Assembly (NCBI GenBank): GCA_025454835.1
Contig: JALONQ010000013.1
Span: forward strand, 1 to 64,000
Origin: Bacteroidota bacterium
Lineage (GTDB): Bacteria > Bacteroidota > Ignavibacteria > UBA10030
Length of the DNA: 64,000 nucleotides
Reading direction: 5' to 3'
In this document: positions 26,007 to 39,002 of the stretch, piece by piece
How positions within the stretch are numbered: position 1 is the first letter of the stretch
How the letters are laid out: every line of letters begins with the position of its first letter
Position numbers and translations under genes: made by a program
The notes under the pieces: generated by a model
The model's database searches: none
The model's input: the letters and a program-made list of their open reading frames with translations, nothing else
Told to the model about the DNA's origin: nothing

Positions 26007-26090
26007 AATGAATAGAGAATAGAGAATGGAGAATGGAGAATGGAGAATGGAGAATGGAGAATGGAGAATGGAGAATGGAGAATAGTGAAT
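26007..26090. repeat. tandem heptamer array (GGAGAAT)n
   Basis: Twelve consecutive heptamers: eight perfect GGAGAAT copies at 26028-26083, flanked by AATGAAT, two AGAGAAT and one AGTGAAT. It occupies the gap between era and the DUF1015 gene. The same heptamer occurs at 32935-32955, downstream of dacB. Confidence 0.97.
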
Positions 26091-26119
26091 CCTCAATAGG
26101 AAATCGGTGATAGAGAGCA

Positions 26120-28145
<2,026 letters not shown>

Positions 28146-28163
28146 GCACGCGTGCTGGAGCGC

Positions 28164-31262
<3,099 letters not shown>

Positions 31263-31492
31263 ACGTTCGTGGTCGTTCTTTGCTATGAACAATAAATATA
31301 GGGATTCACGCCTGGAGATGAAAGGAATGCTTGATAAACCTGCCCGAATGAGCGAAATTGTGGCGGGCGGGAAACAATCACCGCCAAGAACCCGCCTGAA
31401 CGACCTGTCCGCCGCTGTTATGCCATTCCCGGCCAGGCGGGCGTAGTCGGGCAGGCCACTTCAGCGGGCAGGCACCAAGAACGCAAAGAGAA

Positions 31493-32959
31493 ATGAAGAA
31501 GATATTGTTCACCGTGCTTTTTGCCGTCAGCGCCGCCGGATGTGCCGGCGGCTTTCCCTTCGGCGGAAGCGACCCGCTGGAAAGACTGAGGGCCGACATC
31601 GATGCCGTCCTGGCCGACTCGATCTTCCAGTCCACCGTCCCCAGCGTGCGCGTCGTCGACCCCTCGAGCGGCGAAGTGCTCTACGACCGCAACAGCCACA
31701 TGCTGATCCGGCCGGCCTCGAACATGAAGCTCGTGACGAGCGCGGCAGGTCTGCACGTGCTGGGAACGAAGTACACCTTCAAGACCTCGATCGGATGGGA
31801 TTCGCTCGGCGCCGACGGCACGGTGCGAGGCGATCTGTATCTGCGCGGCTACGGCAATCCAGACCTGACCACGAACGACCTCGACAGCCTGGCCCGCCAG
31901 GTCGCGCGCGCGGGCATTCGAACCGTACTGGGCAACATCGTCGTGGATGTCTCCTTCTTCGACAGCCTGCAATGGGGCACAGGATGGATGTGGGATGACG
32001 ATCCGGCGCCGTATCAGGCATACGTCTCCCCCCTCTCGCTGAACAAGAACTGCGTCGAACTGCTGATCGAGCCGGACTCCGTGACGAATTCTGTGCGCGT
32101 CTCCGTCATCCCCGAGACTCGCTACGTCCACGTCCGGTCGGAATTGACGATCGCTGTCGACTCGGTGCAGATCCCGATGACTGTCACGCGTCCCGCCACG
32201 GAGCCGCCGAATACGCTTGTCATCTCGGGAGAGATCCTTCGGACCTCCCGGCCTCGTCGTGAGCAGGTGACGATCGTCTGGCCGGAAATATATGCCGGCA
32301 CCGTCTTTCAAGAACGATTGGCCGCCGCCGGCGTGAACGCCGGAGGTCGCGTCGTGCGGGGGCGCCTCCCCGGGCCCGCCGCCGAGAGGCTCTGGCACGA
32401 GTGGGGCATGGACTCGATGGTCATCAACCTGAACAAGGTGAGCGACAATCTGTCGGCGGAGATGACGCTCAAGACGATCGCGGCAACGGCAGGTTCGCCC
32501 CCCGGCTCCGCACGCGCCGGCGTCTGGACCGTGAACCGGTTCTTGTCGCTCTGCGGCCTCGACACGACCAACCACTCCATGGTGGACGGTTCAGGATTGT
32601 CGCACTACAACTTGCTGCGCATCGATCTGCTCACCAACCTGCTTGTCTCGATGTATCGCCGGGACGACCTCTTCCCTCTCTACTACACCTCACTTCCGAT
32701 CGGGGGCGTGGACGGGACGTTGCGCGGACGGATGAGGGCGACACTGGCCGAGGGGAACGTGCACGCCAAGACCGGTTCGATCGCCGGGGTCAGCTCGCTT
32801 TCGGGCTACGTGACAGACCGCGACGGGCGGATGCTCGTGTTCGGCATGACGATGCAGGATTTTGTCTGGTCGTCACGGCACTACCGGATGGCGCAGGACC
32901 GGATATGTGGGATTCTAGCGGAGTTCAGTCGAAGAGGGAGAATGGAGAATGGGAAATAG
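31493..32959 (+). CDS. dacB: D-alanyl-D-alanine carboxypeptidase/endopeptidase (PBP4, S13)
   Basis: 488 residues, exported lipoprotein-like signal (MKKILFTVLFAVSAAGCAGG). Peptidase S13 of penicillin-binding type: SxxK motif PASNMKLVTSA (catalytic Ser about 75), SxN motif VSDNLSAEM, and KTG motif HAKTGSIAGVSS, with the inserted domains typical of PBP4 between them. Trims stem peptides and cuts cross-links in periplasmic peptidoglycan. A weak AAAGAG site precedes the ATG. The last codons (RGRMENGK) are encoded by a GGAGAAT heptamer array, so repeat DNA supplies the C-terminal tail and the stop. First gene of the plus-strand block. Confidence 0.95.
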   Translation: MKKILFTVLFAVSAAGCAGGFPFGGSDPLERLRADIDAVLADSIFQSTVPSVRVVDPSSGEVLYDRNSHMLIRPASNMKLVTSAAGLHVLGTKYTFKTSIGWDSLGADGTVRGDLYLRGYGNPDLTTNDLDSLARQVARAGIRTVLGNIVVDVSFFDSLQWGTGWMWDDDPAPYQAYVSPLSLNKNCVELLIEPDSVTNSVRVSVIPETRYVHVRSELTIAVDSVQIPMTVTRPATEPPNTLVISGEILRTSRPRREQVTIVWPEIYAGTVFQERLAAAGVNAGGRVVRGRLPGPAAERLWHEWGMDSMVINLNKVSDNLSAEMTLKTIAATAGSPPGSARAGVWTVNRFLSLCGLDTTNHSMVDGSGLSHYNLLRIDLLTNLLVSMYRRDDLFPLYYTSLPIGGVDGTLRGRMRATLAEGNVHAKTGSIAGVSSLSGYVTDRDGRMLVFGMTMQDFVWSSRHYRMAQDRICGILAEFSRRGRMENGK

Positions 32960-33042
32960 AACATGGGAAGGCAGAGGCCGTGTGCGCTGCGTGAGTGCCT
33001 TCCTATTCTCTCTTCTCCATTTTCGATTCTCTTCTTCTCGAA
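32935..33042. repeat. inverted heptamer element overlapping the dacB 3' end
   Basis: GGAGAAT, GGAGAAT, GGGAAAT and GGGAAGGCA on the left face TGCCTTCC, ATTCTCT, CTTCTCC and ATTCTCT on the right, with about 25 bp between. It lies between dacB and the next gene, and the dacB stop codon (32957-32959) is inside the left array. Compact gene-less version of the elements at 50 and 52 kb. Confidence 0.8.
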
Positions 33043-33058
33043 CTAACATTGAAATCCA

Positions 33059-33724
33059 ATGAACACCCGCTTTGCCTCCTACGAAGCCGTCCGGATCCTG
33101 GTGCCGGGATTGACGTTCGCGCTGTTGATGGCCCTCTACGCCTGGGCCTTCCTTGAGCCCTGGCTCGGAGGTCCATGGCCGGTCGGCCCGCAACTGGCGG
33201 CCTTCGGGTTTGCCACTCTCGCCGCCGGCGTCACGATGTATGCCCGTGAATCGACGAAACGCCGACGGGCGTTCCAAGAGAACCAGCCGAGCACTCACCT
33301 GCAACAGATCGCCCGCGGACTCAAGGGGGCCGAGGCGCTGAGCGACGACGAGGCACGCCGAGTCTACTTTCATCTGCTCAATCATCACATCCCTCCCGTC
33401 GCTCACGACAAGATCTTCTTCTTCAGCACGGTCTACCACATCATGGTCCACATTCGCCGCATCACCTTCTGGTTCGGCGTCGTCTCTTTCGTGTCGGTCG
33501 CCTGGCACCTGAGCCAAGGCGGCGCGCTTCCAGGTGCCGCGGGGCTTGTCGTCTTCACCGTGTCGGTCTGGATCGTCTACGCCCTCAACATCGGGTCGAA
33601 CAAGGCCGACCGGAATGTGCAAGAAAGCTACCACGATCAGATCTTGTGGATGGACCAGAACCGTCCCTTGATCGAGAAGCTGCTGCGCTCACGGCGGCTT
33701 TATTCGAAGCCGGGGGACGAATGA
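33059..33724 (+). CDS. membrane protein of unknown function
   Basis: 221 residues. Hydrophobic segments at about 12-31 (VPGLTFALLMALYAWAFL), 43-60, 135-153 (ITFWFGVVSFVSVAWHL) and 160-180 (AAGLVVFTVSVWIVYAL), with a basic, helical cytoplasmic-looking loop (about 65-120: HLQQIARGLKGAEALSDDEARR) that carries HHIPP and HDK. No family recognised. Its stop overlaps the prmA start (ATGA), so expression is coupled to a ribosomal-protein methyltransferase; no functional link is evident. Codon use and coupling make it a real gene. Confidence 0.85.
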   Translation: MNTRFASYEAVRILVPGLTFALLMALYAWAFLEPWLGGPWPVGPQLAAFGFATLAAGVTMYARESTKRRRAFQENQPSTHLQQIARGLKGAEALSDDEARRVYFHLLNHHIPPVAHDKIFFFSTVYHIMVHIRRITFWFGVVSFVSVAWHLSQGGALPGAAGLVVFTVSVWIVYALNIGSNKADRNVQESYHDQILWMDQNRPLIEKLLRSRRLYSKPGDE

Positions 33725-34590
33725 GCGCCTGGATCAGGATCACGATCACGGCTTCCGAGCGCGACCAGGAGGTGTTGGTGGCAGAGTTGACCGCCGTCGG
33801 CCTCGAAGGATTTGTGCAGGAATCCGATCGGCTTGAGGCATACGCCTCCGTGGGACGCTGGACTCGCAGGCTCGAAGCCTCCATCGAGTCCATCTGCCGA
33901 CGCGCTTCGCGTCGGACGAGACGGAGGGTCGCCGTCGCCGCCGTAGAACGCCTGCGCGACCAGAATTGGAATGCGATGTGGGAACGCTCGGCTGGAATCG
34001 TTGAAGCGACACCCCGCATCGTCATCAAGCCAAGCTGGAAGCTGCTGAGGAAGCGCGATCGCGGAAAGATTGTTCTGCATATCGACCCGAAGATGTCATT
34101 TGGGACGGGACATCATGAGACCACGCGGATCTGTCTTGGTGCCCTCGAGCGGTCTGTCGAGAAAGGGGCCAGCGTGCTGGATGTCGGAACTGGAACCGGC
34201 GTGCTTGCCATTGCCGCCGTGAAGCTGGGAGCCAAGCGGGCCGTGGGCTTGGACAACGATCCCTGGTGCTTCGACAACGCCCGGGAGAATATCGTCCGTA
34301 ACCGCGTTCGCGATCGCGTGCGCATCATCCTCGGCGGCGTGGAGAAGATCCCCGATCGACGATACGATCTTGTCGTGGCCAACATCGACCTCCCCACCAT
34401 CACCCGGACGCTCCGCCGGATCGTTCGAGCGGTACGACCAGCCGGCACGCTCGTCCTTTCCGGGTTGCTGGTCACGGACATTCCTGCCATTTCCCGCCTC
34501 CTGATGAAGCATCCTTCCTTACAGCCCACCGACCTTGTGGCGGAGGGAGAATGGGTGGGGGTGGTCATGAAAAAAGATGAACGCAGATGA
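33721..34590 (+). CDS. prmA: ribosomal protein L11 methyltransferase
   Basis: 289 residues from the ATG at 33721, which overlaps the previous stop by 4 nt; a longer in-frame start lies inside that gene and is disfavoured. PrmA methylates lysines and the N terminus of ribosomal protein L11. N-terminal substrate domain, then IDPKMSFGTGHHETTRICL, SAM motif SVLDVGTGTGVLAIAAVKLG, DNDPWCFDNARENI, and the ANI-D motif DLVVANIDLPTI (NPPY-like position). The final codons and stop lie in the left arm of a palindrome (34579-34652), so the C-terminal KDERR is repeat-encoded. Confidence 0.94.
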   Translation: MSAWIRITITASERDQEVLVAELTAVGLEGFVQESDRLEAYASVGRWTRRLEASIESICRRASRRTRRRVAVAAVERLRDQNWNAMWERSAGIVEATPRIVIKPSWKLLRKRDRGKIVLHIDPKMSFGTGHHETTRICLGALERSVEKGASVLDVGTGTGVLAIAAVKLGAKRAVGLDNDPWCFDNARENIVRNRVRDRVRIILGGVEKIPDRRYDLVVANIDLPTITRTLRRIVRAVRPAGTLVLSGLLVTDIPAISRLLMKHPSLQPTDLVAEGEWVGVVMKKDERR

Positions 34591-34652
34591 CACAGAAGAA
34601 GGGGATGTACGCAGATCAGTGATCATCCCCTTCTTCAGCGCCATCAGCGTTC
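34579..34652. repeat. 74-bp palindrome between prmA and the ppx/gppA-like gene
   Basis: Outer arms GAACGC/GCGTTC and an inner perfect 13-bp stem GAAGAAGGGGATG/CATCCCCTTCTTC (34595-34607 and 34624-34636). It contains the prmA stop and ends 17 nt before the next start. It could end prmA transcripts, but no T run follows. Looks like another small inserted element. Confidence 0.85.
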
Positions 34653-34669
34653 CCGCTTCTTGACCTCTC

Positions 34670-35575
34670 ATGCGTATCGCCGCCATCGATATCGGCACCA
34701 ACACCGTCTTGATGCTGGTGGCGGACCTTTCGGCGGAACGTACTGTCTCCGTGGTCCGCGACGAGCACGCTATCGCACGGCTTGGGCAGGGGGTCGATCG
34801 GGAGCGGCGCATTTCTCCTGAAGCGCTCCGCCGCGCCGACGACACCCTGCGGCATCATCTTGCCCTCGCTTCTGACCTGAAGGTCGACCGGATCGTCGCC
34901 GTCGGCACGAGCGCGTTGCGCGACGCCGCGAATCGTGACGGGATCCTGGCCCACTGGCAAAAGGAATTCGGGATCGACGTGCAAGTGATCCCCAGTGAAG
35001 AAGAAGCCAGACTGACATTTCTGGGTGTCTTCGCGGGGACGAGAACAGGGGATGGAATGCACGCCGTGCTCGATATCGGGGGCGGCAGCACCGAGTTCAC
35101 GCTCGGCCGTGACGGTGGCGTGATCGATCGATTCAGCGTGGATCTTGGGGCGGTGCGTCTGACGGAGCGATTCTGGGAGAGCTTCCCCCCCGCTCATGGG
35201 CATCTTAAAGAAGCACGGCAGCAGATCCGGCAGACGTTGTTGGGGTCACGGTCTTCCCTTCCGAGGGCCCGCTGGTATGCCGTTGCAGGCACTCCCACCA
35301 CCCTGGCGGCCATCGCTCAGTCCCTGACCTTCTTCGATCCTGCCGCCATCGACGGGTTCCGCCTCACGCGATCCTACGTCTCCGAGGCCGCCGCTTCGAT
35401 CCTGACGTTGACGCACGATGAGCTGCTCCGCCATCCGCAGATCCATCCCCAGCGGGCTGACATCATGGGGGCTGGGGTGCTGATCCTGGAGGGGGTCATG
35501 CAGTTGTACGGGCTGGAAGATGTGACGGTGAGCGTGCGGGGGCTCAGGTATGGGGTGGCTTTGACCGCAACCTGA
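34670..35575 (+). CDS. Ppx/GppA-family phosphatase
   Basis: 301 residues, about the size of the catalytic core of exopolyphosphatase/pppGpp phosphatases. Actin-like ATPase fold with phosphate loop 1 IDIGTNTVLMLVADL, VGTSALRDAANRDG, the catalytic-region EEEARLTFLGV, phosphate loop 2 LDIGGGSTEFTLG, and the C-terminal YAVAGTPTTLAAI and LRYGVALTA. Hydrolyses polyphosphate or (p)ppGpp; short Bacteroidota/Chlorobiota members are usually called exopolyphosphatase, but the substrate is not resolved by sequence. It ends convergently, 69 nt from the cysteine desulfurase stop. Confidence 0.92.
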   Translation: MRIAAIDIGTNTVLMLVADLSAERTVSVVRDEHAIARLGQGVDRERRISPEALRRADDTLRHHLALASDLKVDRIVAVGTSALRDAANRDGILAHWQKEFGIDVQVIPSEEEARLTFLGVFAGTRTGDGMHAVLDIGGGSTEFTLGRDGGVIDRFSVDLGAVRLTERFWESFPPAHGHLKEARQQIRQTLLGSRSSLPRARWYAVAGTPTTLAAIAQSLTFFDPAAIDGFRLTRSYVSEAAASILTLTHDELLRHPQIHPQRADIMGAGVLILEGVMQLYGLEDVTVSVRGLRYGVALTAT

Positions 35576-35644
35576 AGGCTGCAGATACGCTCCCGTGCCC
35601 GCGACCTTCAGCTCACGAGCATACGCCGCCAACCTTGAACGACG

Positions 35645-36835
35645 CTACCGTGCGCCTCTCCCCTTCGCCATCCGCACCACTTCCTGCAGCGCCTCGGCGG
35701 CATAATCGATGTCGTCCTCGGTCGTCGACCGCCCCAGCGAGAAGCGAACGGTAGCTCGAGCCGTCCGCTCGTCGCGACCCATGGCCATCAGCACGTGAGA
35801 TGCCTGTAGCGTGCCAGAAGTGCAGGCCGATCCGCTTGTCACGGCAACCCCGCGCAGGTCCATCCCGGCGATGAGCGCTTCCCCGTCGATCGCATAGTCG
35901 TCCCATGGGAACGACACGCTGAGGATATGATGAAGCCTCGTCGTCGGATGTCCGTTCACGAGGATGTTCGGGTAAGACCTGCGTATCAGGGCGAGCAGCC
36001 GCTCCCGAAGCGCCTCCTGCGCTGTTGCATCGGCCATTCGCTGGACCGAGGCGATCGAGACCGCTTTCGCAAATCCCGCCGCCAACGGCACATTCTCCGT
36101 TCCCGCCCTTCGGTTCATCTCCTGCGCCCCTCCCACCACCTGCGCACGATACGGCGTCCCCTTTCGGACGACCATGGCTCCGATACCTTTGGGACCGTAG
36201 AGTTTGTGGGCCGTCAGCGACACCAGGTCCGCAGACACCTCCCGAAGATCAAAAGGCAACTTCCCGAAGGACTGAACCGCATCCGTATGGAAGGCCGCTC
36301 CGTGATCGTGGGCGATCCGAGCGATCTCGCCGATCGGCTGAACGGTGCCGACTTCGTTGTTCGCGTGCATGACGGAGACGAGCGCGGTCCTCGAGGAAAA
36401 GGCGGCTCGTATGGAGTCGGCGGAGACAAGCCCATCTGCATCCACGGGAAGAACGGTCACACGAACACCTTGGCCTTCAAGCCGCTCCGCGGCCGCCAGG
36501 ACCGCATGATGCTCGACGACGCTGACGATCAGATGGTCCTTCCCATCTTCCATCGTCGCCGCAAGGACCCCGCGAAGGGCCGAGTTGTCCGATTCAGTCC
36601 CGCCGCTCGTGAAGAACACTTCTTCGTGGCTCACCCCCAGAGCACCGGCAAGAGATTCGCGCGACTCTTCGAGCAGCGTCTTGGCACGCCGGCCATACGC
36701 ATGGACAGAGGAAGCGTTCCCCGGAACATCCCGGAACGCAGCGGTCATGGCGTCAATGACCTCCGGCGCAACCGGAGTCGTCGCGGAATGATCCAAGTAG
36801 ACAGTTCTCACGTGAGATCCCGATGGAAGAGACAT
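35645..36835 (-). CDS. cysteine desulfurase (NifS/IscS class V aminotransferase)
   Basis: 396 residues from the ATG at 36835 (MSLPSGSHVRTVYLDHSATT); a GTG at 36811 directly before RTVYLDHSATT is an alternative, and earlier in-frame codons give an unlikely tail. PLP enzyme that takes sulfur from cysteine for Fe-S clusters, thiolated tRNA and cofactors. VYLDHSATTP at the N terminus, HHAVL, HTDAVQSFGKLP, PLP-lysine SLTAHKLYGPKGIGA, and the persulfide Cys in TSGSACTSGTLQAS (IscS/NifS-type loop). No iscU, iscR or suf neighbours here, so the assembly system it serves is unknown. Confidence 0.95.
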   Translation of the reverse strand: MSLPSGSHVRTVYLDHSATTPVAPEVIDAMTAAFRDVPGNASSVHAYGRRAKTLLEESRESLAGALGVSHEEVFFTSGGTESDNSALRGVLAATMEDGKDHLIVSVVEHHAVLAAAERLEGQGVRVTVLPVDADGLVSADSIRAAFSSRTALVSVMHANNEVGTVQPIGEIARIAHDHGAAFHTDAVQSFGKLPFDLREVSADLVSLTAHKLYGPKGIGAMVVRKGTPYRAQVVGGAQEMNRRAGTENVPLAAGFAKAVSIASVQRMADATAQEALRERLLALIRRSYPNILVNGHPTTRLHHILSVSFPWDDYAIDGEALIAGMDLRGVAVTSGSACTSGTLQASHVLMAMGRDERTARATVRFSLGRSTTEDDIDYAAEALQEVVRMAKGRGAR

Positions 36836-36847
36836 GGCAGACACAAC

Positions 36848-36889
36848 AAGATACAAGAGGCAAGATATGAGAGGCAAGAGACGAGGAAG
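36848..36889. repeat. solo heptamer array (AAGANRC-like)
   Basis: Six consecutive heptamers: AAGATAC, AAGAGGC, AAGATAT, GAGAGGC, AAGAGAC, GAGGAAG. It lies between the cysteine desulfurase start and the Spy-like gene's terminator. No inverted partner is seen, so it may be half of an element. Confidence 0.8.
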
Positions 36890-36904
36890 CGGCAGATCTC
36901 AAAC

Positions 36905-36944
36905 AGTACAAAGGAAAGCCCCCTGAACAGCATCCCGGGGGGCT
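36905..36944 (-). terminator. intrinsic terminator of the sigma/anti-sigma/Spy-like operon
   Basis: Minus-strand AGCCCCC/GGGGGCT stem (36917-36944) followed by TTCCTTTGT, about 60 nt past the stop at 37006. The heptamer array 36848-36889 lies just beyond. Confidence 0.75.
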
Positions 36945-37005
36945 CTCACGGCGGTTCGATCCGATCCTCGATTCGCGCTGGTGTCGGGCTTCGTCCCCTC
37001 GCCGT

Positions 37006-37488
37006 TCAGTTCCTCCCCCTCCACCGGTCCTGCGCCGACTCCCGCATCAGTTCCCGCAGGTCTTGGTTGAAGTTGCGCTCGAACACCACATATCGAGCCA
37101 CCTGCGATCGGGTGAGGATCTCTCCGAGCTTGTCGGCGAACTTCAGCCGGAGGTCGATCACCTGCTTCTCCGCCTTGAGAACGTCTCTGAGCTTGGCATC
37201 GATCTCCGCTTCCGGAGCGTTCTTCTTCAACAGGGACTGCAGATCGTCGATCAGATCGCCCCGCGACTTGCCCACGGCGCGTAACTCATCCTGGTGCTCG
37301 TTGTAGCGCGCGAAGAACCGTATGGAGGTCTCTTCGTCGAGCGCCAACGCCTCTTGCATTCGGAGCTTCTTCAGTTGTTCCACCCGCTGGCCAGCGGGAC
37401 CGCGCATGGGTCGCTGGTCTTGAGCGATCGATTCGACCGCGAGGAGCAGGATCATGACGATCGTCACGCAGAGATGAAAGCACTTCAT
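37006..37488 (-). CDS. Spy/CpxP-like periplasmic protein
   Basis: 160 residues. Signal peptide MKCFHLCVTIVMILLLAVESIA. Mature part is highly charged and helical (QRVEQLKKLRMQEALALDEE, LDEETSIRFFARYNEHQDEL, EKQVIDLRLKFADKLGEILTRSQVARYVVFERNF), the pattern of small LTxxQ-type Spy/CpxP periplasmic helical proteins; the segment ILTRSQVARY fills the LTxxQ position. It overlaps the anti-sigma stop/start by 4 nt and is the last gene of the ECF operon. Spy-like proteins act as periplasmic chaperones or stress sensors, so it probably belongs to an envelope stress response driven by the sigma factor. Confidence 0.82.
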   Translation of the reverse strand: MKCFHLCVTIVMILLLAVESIAQDQRPMRGPAGQRVEQLKKLRMQEALALDEETSIRFFARYNEHQDELRAVGKSRGDLIDDLQSLLKKNAPEAEIDAKLRDVLKAEKQVIDLRLKFADKLGEILTRSQVARYVVFERNFNQDLRELMRESAQDRWRGRN

Positions 37489-38078
37489 AGGATCACCCTT
37501 TCAGAAAGCTTCGATATCAACTCGTCGGTCTCCGACTCGTCGAGGTCCGCGACAACTTCCGAGACCGTGGTCGGTTCAAGGTCCTCCAACCCCGTCTCTT
37601 GCAGATCTCGCCCTATCGACGCCAACGCCCGGTCCGAGAGAAGTGGCTCAACAACCTGGGCCAGGTCCGACGACAGCTCGGCCAGGTCGAAGCCGAGGTA
37701 ATCGACGGCTTCGTTCGCTCCGACGGCAAGTCGGTCGGTCGTGACCGGAGGTGGAACTGCGCTGCGGACCAGGAAGATGATCACAAGCGCTCCGGCCGCC
37801 AACGGTATCGCGGGGCGAAGGATGTCGAAGAACGGCCGGACCCAGTTCGTGCGTACCGGATGCAGACGCTTCTCCATGATCTTCGACGGGAGTGCGGCGA
37901 AGTAGCCGTCAGGCACCGCAGGACGACGACGACGCTGCGGGCCGCCGAGGAGCGCGATGTCCTCCCAAGCTCCACGGCACGACGGACACACGGCAAGATG
38001 GCGTTCGATGCGCTCGCGCTCCTCCTGAGGGAGGTCGTCGCGGAACAGTCCGGGAAGGTCGATGTCAACGTGTTCCAT
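37485..38078 (-). CDS. zinc-finger anti-sigma factor
   Basis: 197 residues. N-terminal putative zinc-finger (zf-HC2, ZAS) domain: ERIERHLAVCPSCRG gives HxxxCxxC, with LPGLFRDDLPQEER before it. One membrane helix (ILRPAIPLAAGALVIIFLV, about 92-110). Periplasmic C-terminal part with acidic repeats (DLAELSSDLAQVVEPLLSD). It should hold the ECF sigma factor at the membrane until an extracytoplasmic signal releases it. Overlaps the sigma gene by 14 nt and the Spy-like gene by 4 nt, typical of a co-regulated trio. Confidence 0.92.
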   Translation of the reverse strand: MEHVDIDLPGLFRDDLPQEERERIERHLAVCPSCRGAWEDIALLGGPQRRRRPAVPDGYFAALPSKIMEKRLHPVRTNWVRPFFDILRPAIPLAAGALVIIFLVRSAVPPPVTTDRLAVGANEAVDYLGFDLAELSSDLAQVVEPLLSDRALASIGRDLQETGLEDLEPTTVSEVVADLDESETDELISKLSERVIL

Positions 38079-38622
38079 GTTGTCTCTTTACGTGCTCGGC
38101 CACCTTGCGGATGGCGTGAAAGAAGTTGGCTTTGAGTCCCCCGACGCTCGTATGGAGGATTTCGGCGATCTCTTCGTAGGAGAGATCCTCATAGTATCGC
38201 AAGACGAAGACGGTCCGCTGTTTCGGTGGCAGTTGTTGAGCTGCCGACTCGATCAGTTGACGTTGCTCGTCCGCTTCGACGCGGCCGTCGGGTCCGATGT
38301 CATCATGAGACGCAATATCGCCGATGTCATCGAGACGGAAGAAATCGGCTACCCGCTTTCGCCGGATCGCGTTGAGGGAAAGGTTGACGGCGATCCGGTA
38401 CAGCCAGGTGTAGAGCGAAGAGTCACCTCGAAAGCCGCGCAAGTTCCGTGCTGCCTTGATGAAGACGTCCTGGACAACATCATCGGCATCGTCATGGTCG
38501 TTCAGGAACCGCCGGACGACCCAGTAGATCCTCTCCTGGTAGCGCAAGACGATCTCGTTGAACGCGGGCTCACGACCCTGGCGGAATTGCTCGACTAGCT
38601 CTTGGTCGGAGATCGCGGTCAT
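38065..38622 (-). CDS. ECF-type RNA polymerase sigma factor
   Basis: 185 residues. Region 2: AFNEIVLRYQERIYWVVRRF, DADDVVQDVFIKAARNL (the D-D-VQDVF -10-recognition stretch), WLYRIAVNLSLNAIRRKR. Region 4: QLPPKQRTVFVLRYYEDLSY, then EEIAEILHTSVGGLKANFFHAIRKVAEHV, a helix-turn-helix for -35 recognition. Directs RNA polymerase to a stress regulon, normally with autoregulation. First gene of sigma/anti-sigma/Spy-like. Promoter region is occupied by heptamer and MITE-like repeats (38674-38990), so its natural promoter must lie within about 50 nt or be read from those repeats. Confidence 0.95.
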   Translation of the reverse strand: MTAISDQELVEQFRQGREPAFNEIVLRYQERIYWVVRRFLNDHDDADDVVQDVFIKAARNLRGFRGDSSLYTWLYRIAVNLSLNAIRRKRVADFFRLDDIGDIASHDDIGPDGRVEADEQRQLIESAAQQLPPKQRTVFVLRYYEDLSYEEIAEILHTSVGGLKANFFHAIRKVAEHVKRQHGTR

Positions 38623-38673
38623 GCGTTCATGAGGTGTCCAGAGAATTGGACACGGGAGGGGGAAAATCGTTTA

Positions 38674-38701
38674 AGGTTGAAGGTGAAGGGTGAAGGGTTA
38701 C
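38674..38701. repeat. short heptamer array (AGGTGAA-like)
   Basis: Four consecutive heptamers, AGGTTGA, AGGTGAA, GGGTGAA, GGGTTAC, ending exactly where the MITE-like element starts. The heptamer resembles the one in the 2.4-kb array. Confidence 0.75.
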
Positions 38702-38866
38702 TCGAAGCAGTCTCAAAAATCCAAATCTCACAGATTCAAGCATTACGCGCAGCGACCGCAGCGGAAGCAGTGCTCGCAGCGGTGAAAAGTCGGTAGTTAT
38801 CATTAACGTTGCGGCCGCCGCCACCGCCGCGAATGCCGCGCGAAACATTTTTGAGATGGCTTCTCG
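38702..38866. repeat. MITE-like element, copy 1 (about 165 bp)
   Basis: Termini are inverted: TCGAAGCAGTCTCAAAAAT at the left and, read on the minus strand, CGAGAAGCCATCTCAAAAAT at the right. Subterminal CGCAGCGACCGCAGCG faces GTTGCGGCCGCCG in opposite orientation. No coding potential. The right end (minus strand) matches the left end of the element at 49006 in about 22 of 26 positions. Fills, together with heptamer arrays on both sides, the 380-bp gap between the sigma gene and the C25 gene. Confidence 0.75.
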
Positions 38867-38990
38867 TTACTGATTACTGGTTACTGGTTACAGGTTGCAA
38901 GTTGCAGGTTACAGGCTACAGGTTACAGGTTGCAAGTTGCAGGTTACTGGTTACTGATTTCTGGCTACTGATTGCTGGTTTTTGGTTCCA
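38865..38990. repeat. tandem degenerate heptamer array (GGTTACN)18
   Basis: Eighteen heptamers in perfect 7-bp register, such as GATTACT, GGTTACT, GGTTACA, GGTTGCA, AGTTGCA and GGCTACA. Inside it, a five-heptamer block (GGTTACA, GGTTGCA, AGTTGCA, GGTTACA) recurs, so it grew by duplication of multi-heptamer units. It starts at the MITE-like right end and stops 13 bp before the C25 stop codon. Confidence 0.95.
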
Positions 38991-39002
38991 CGCGAGGGGG
39001 CA

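Noticed and set aside
26007-26090. A CRISPR array
   Set aside because: The unit is 7 bp with no spacers, and no cas gene is near. The same holds for the array at 38865-38990.
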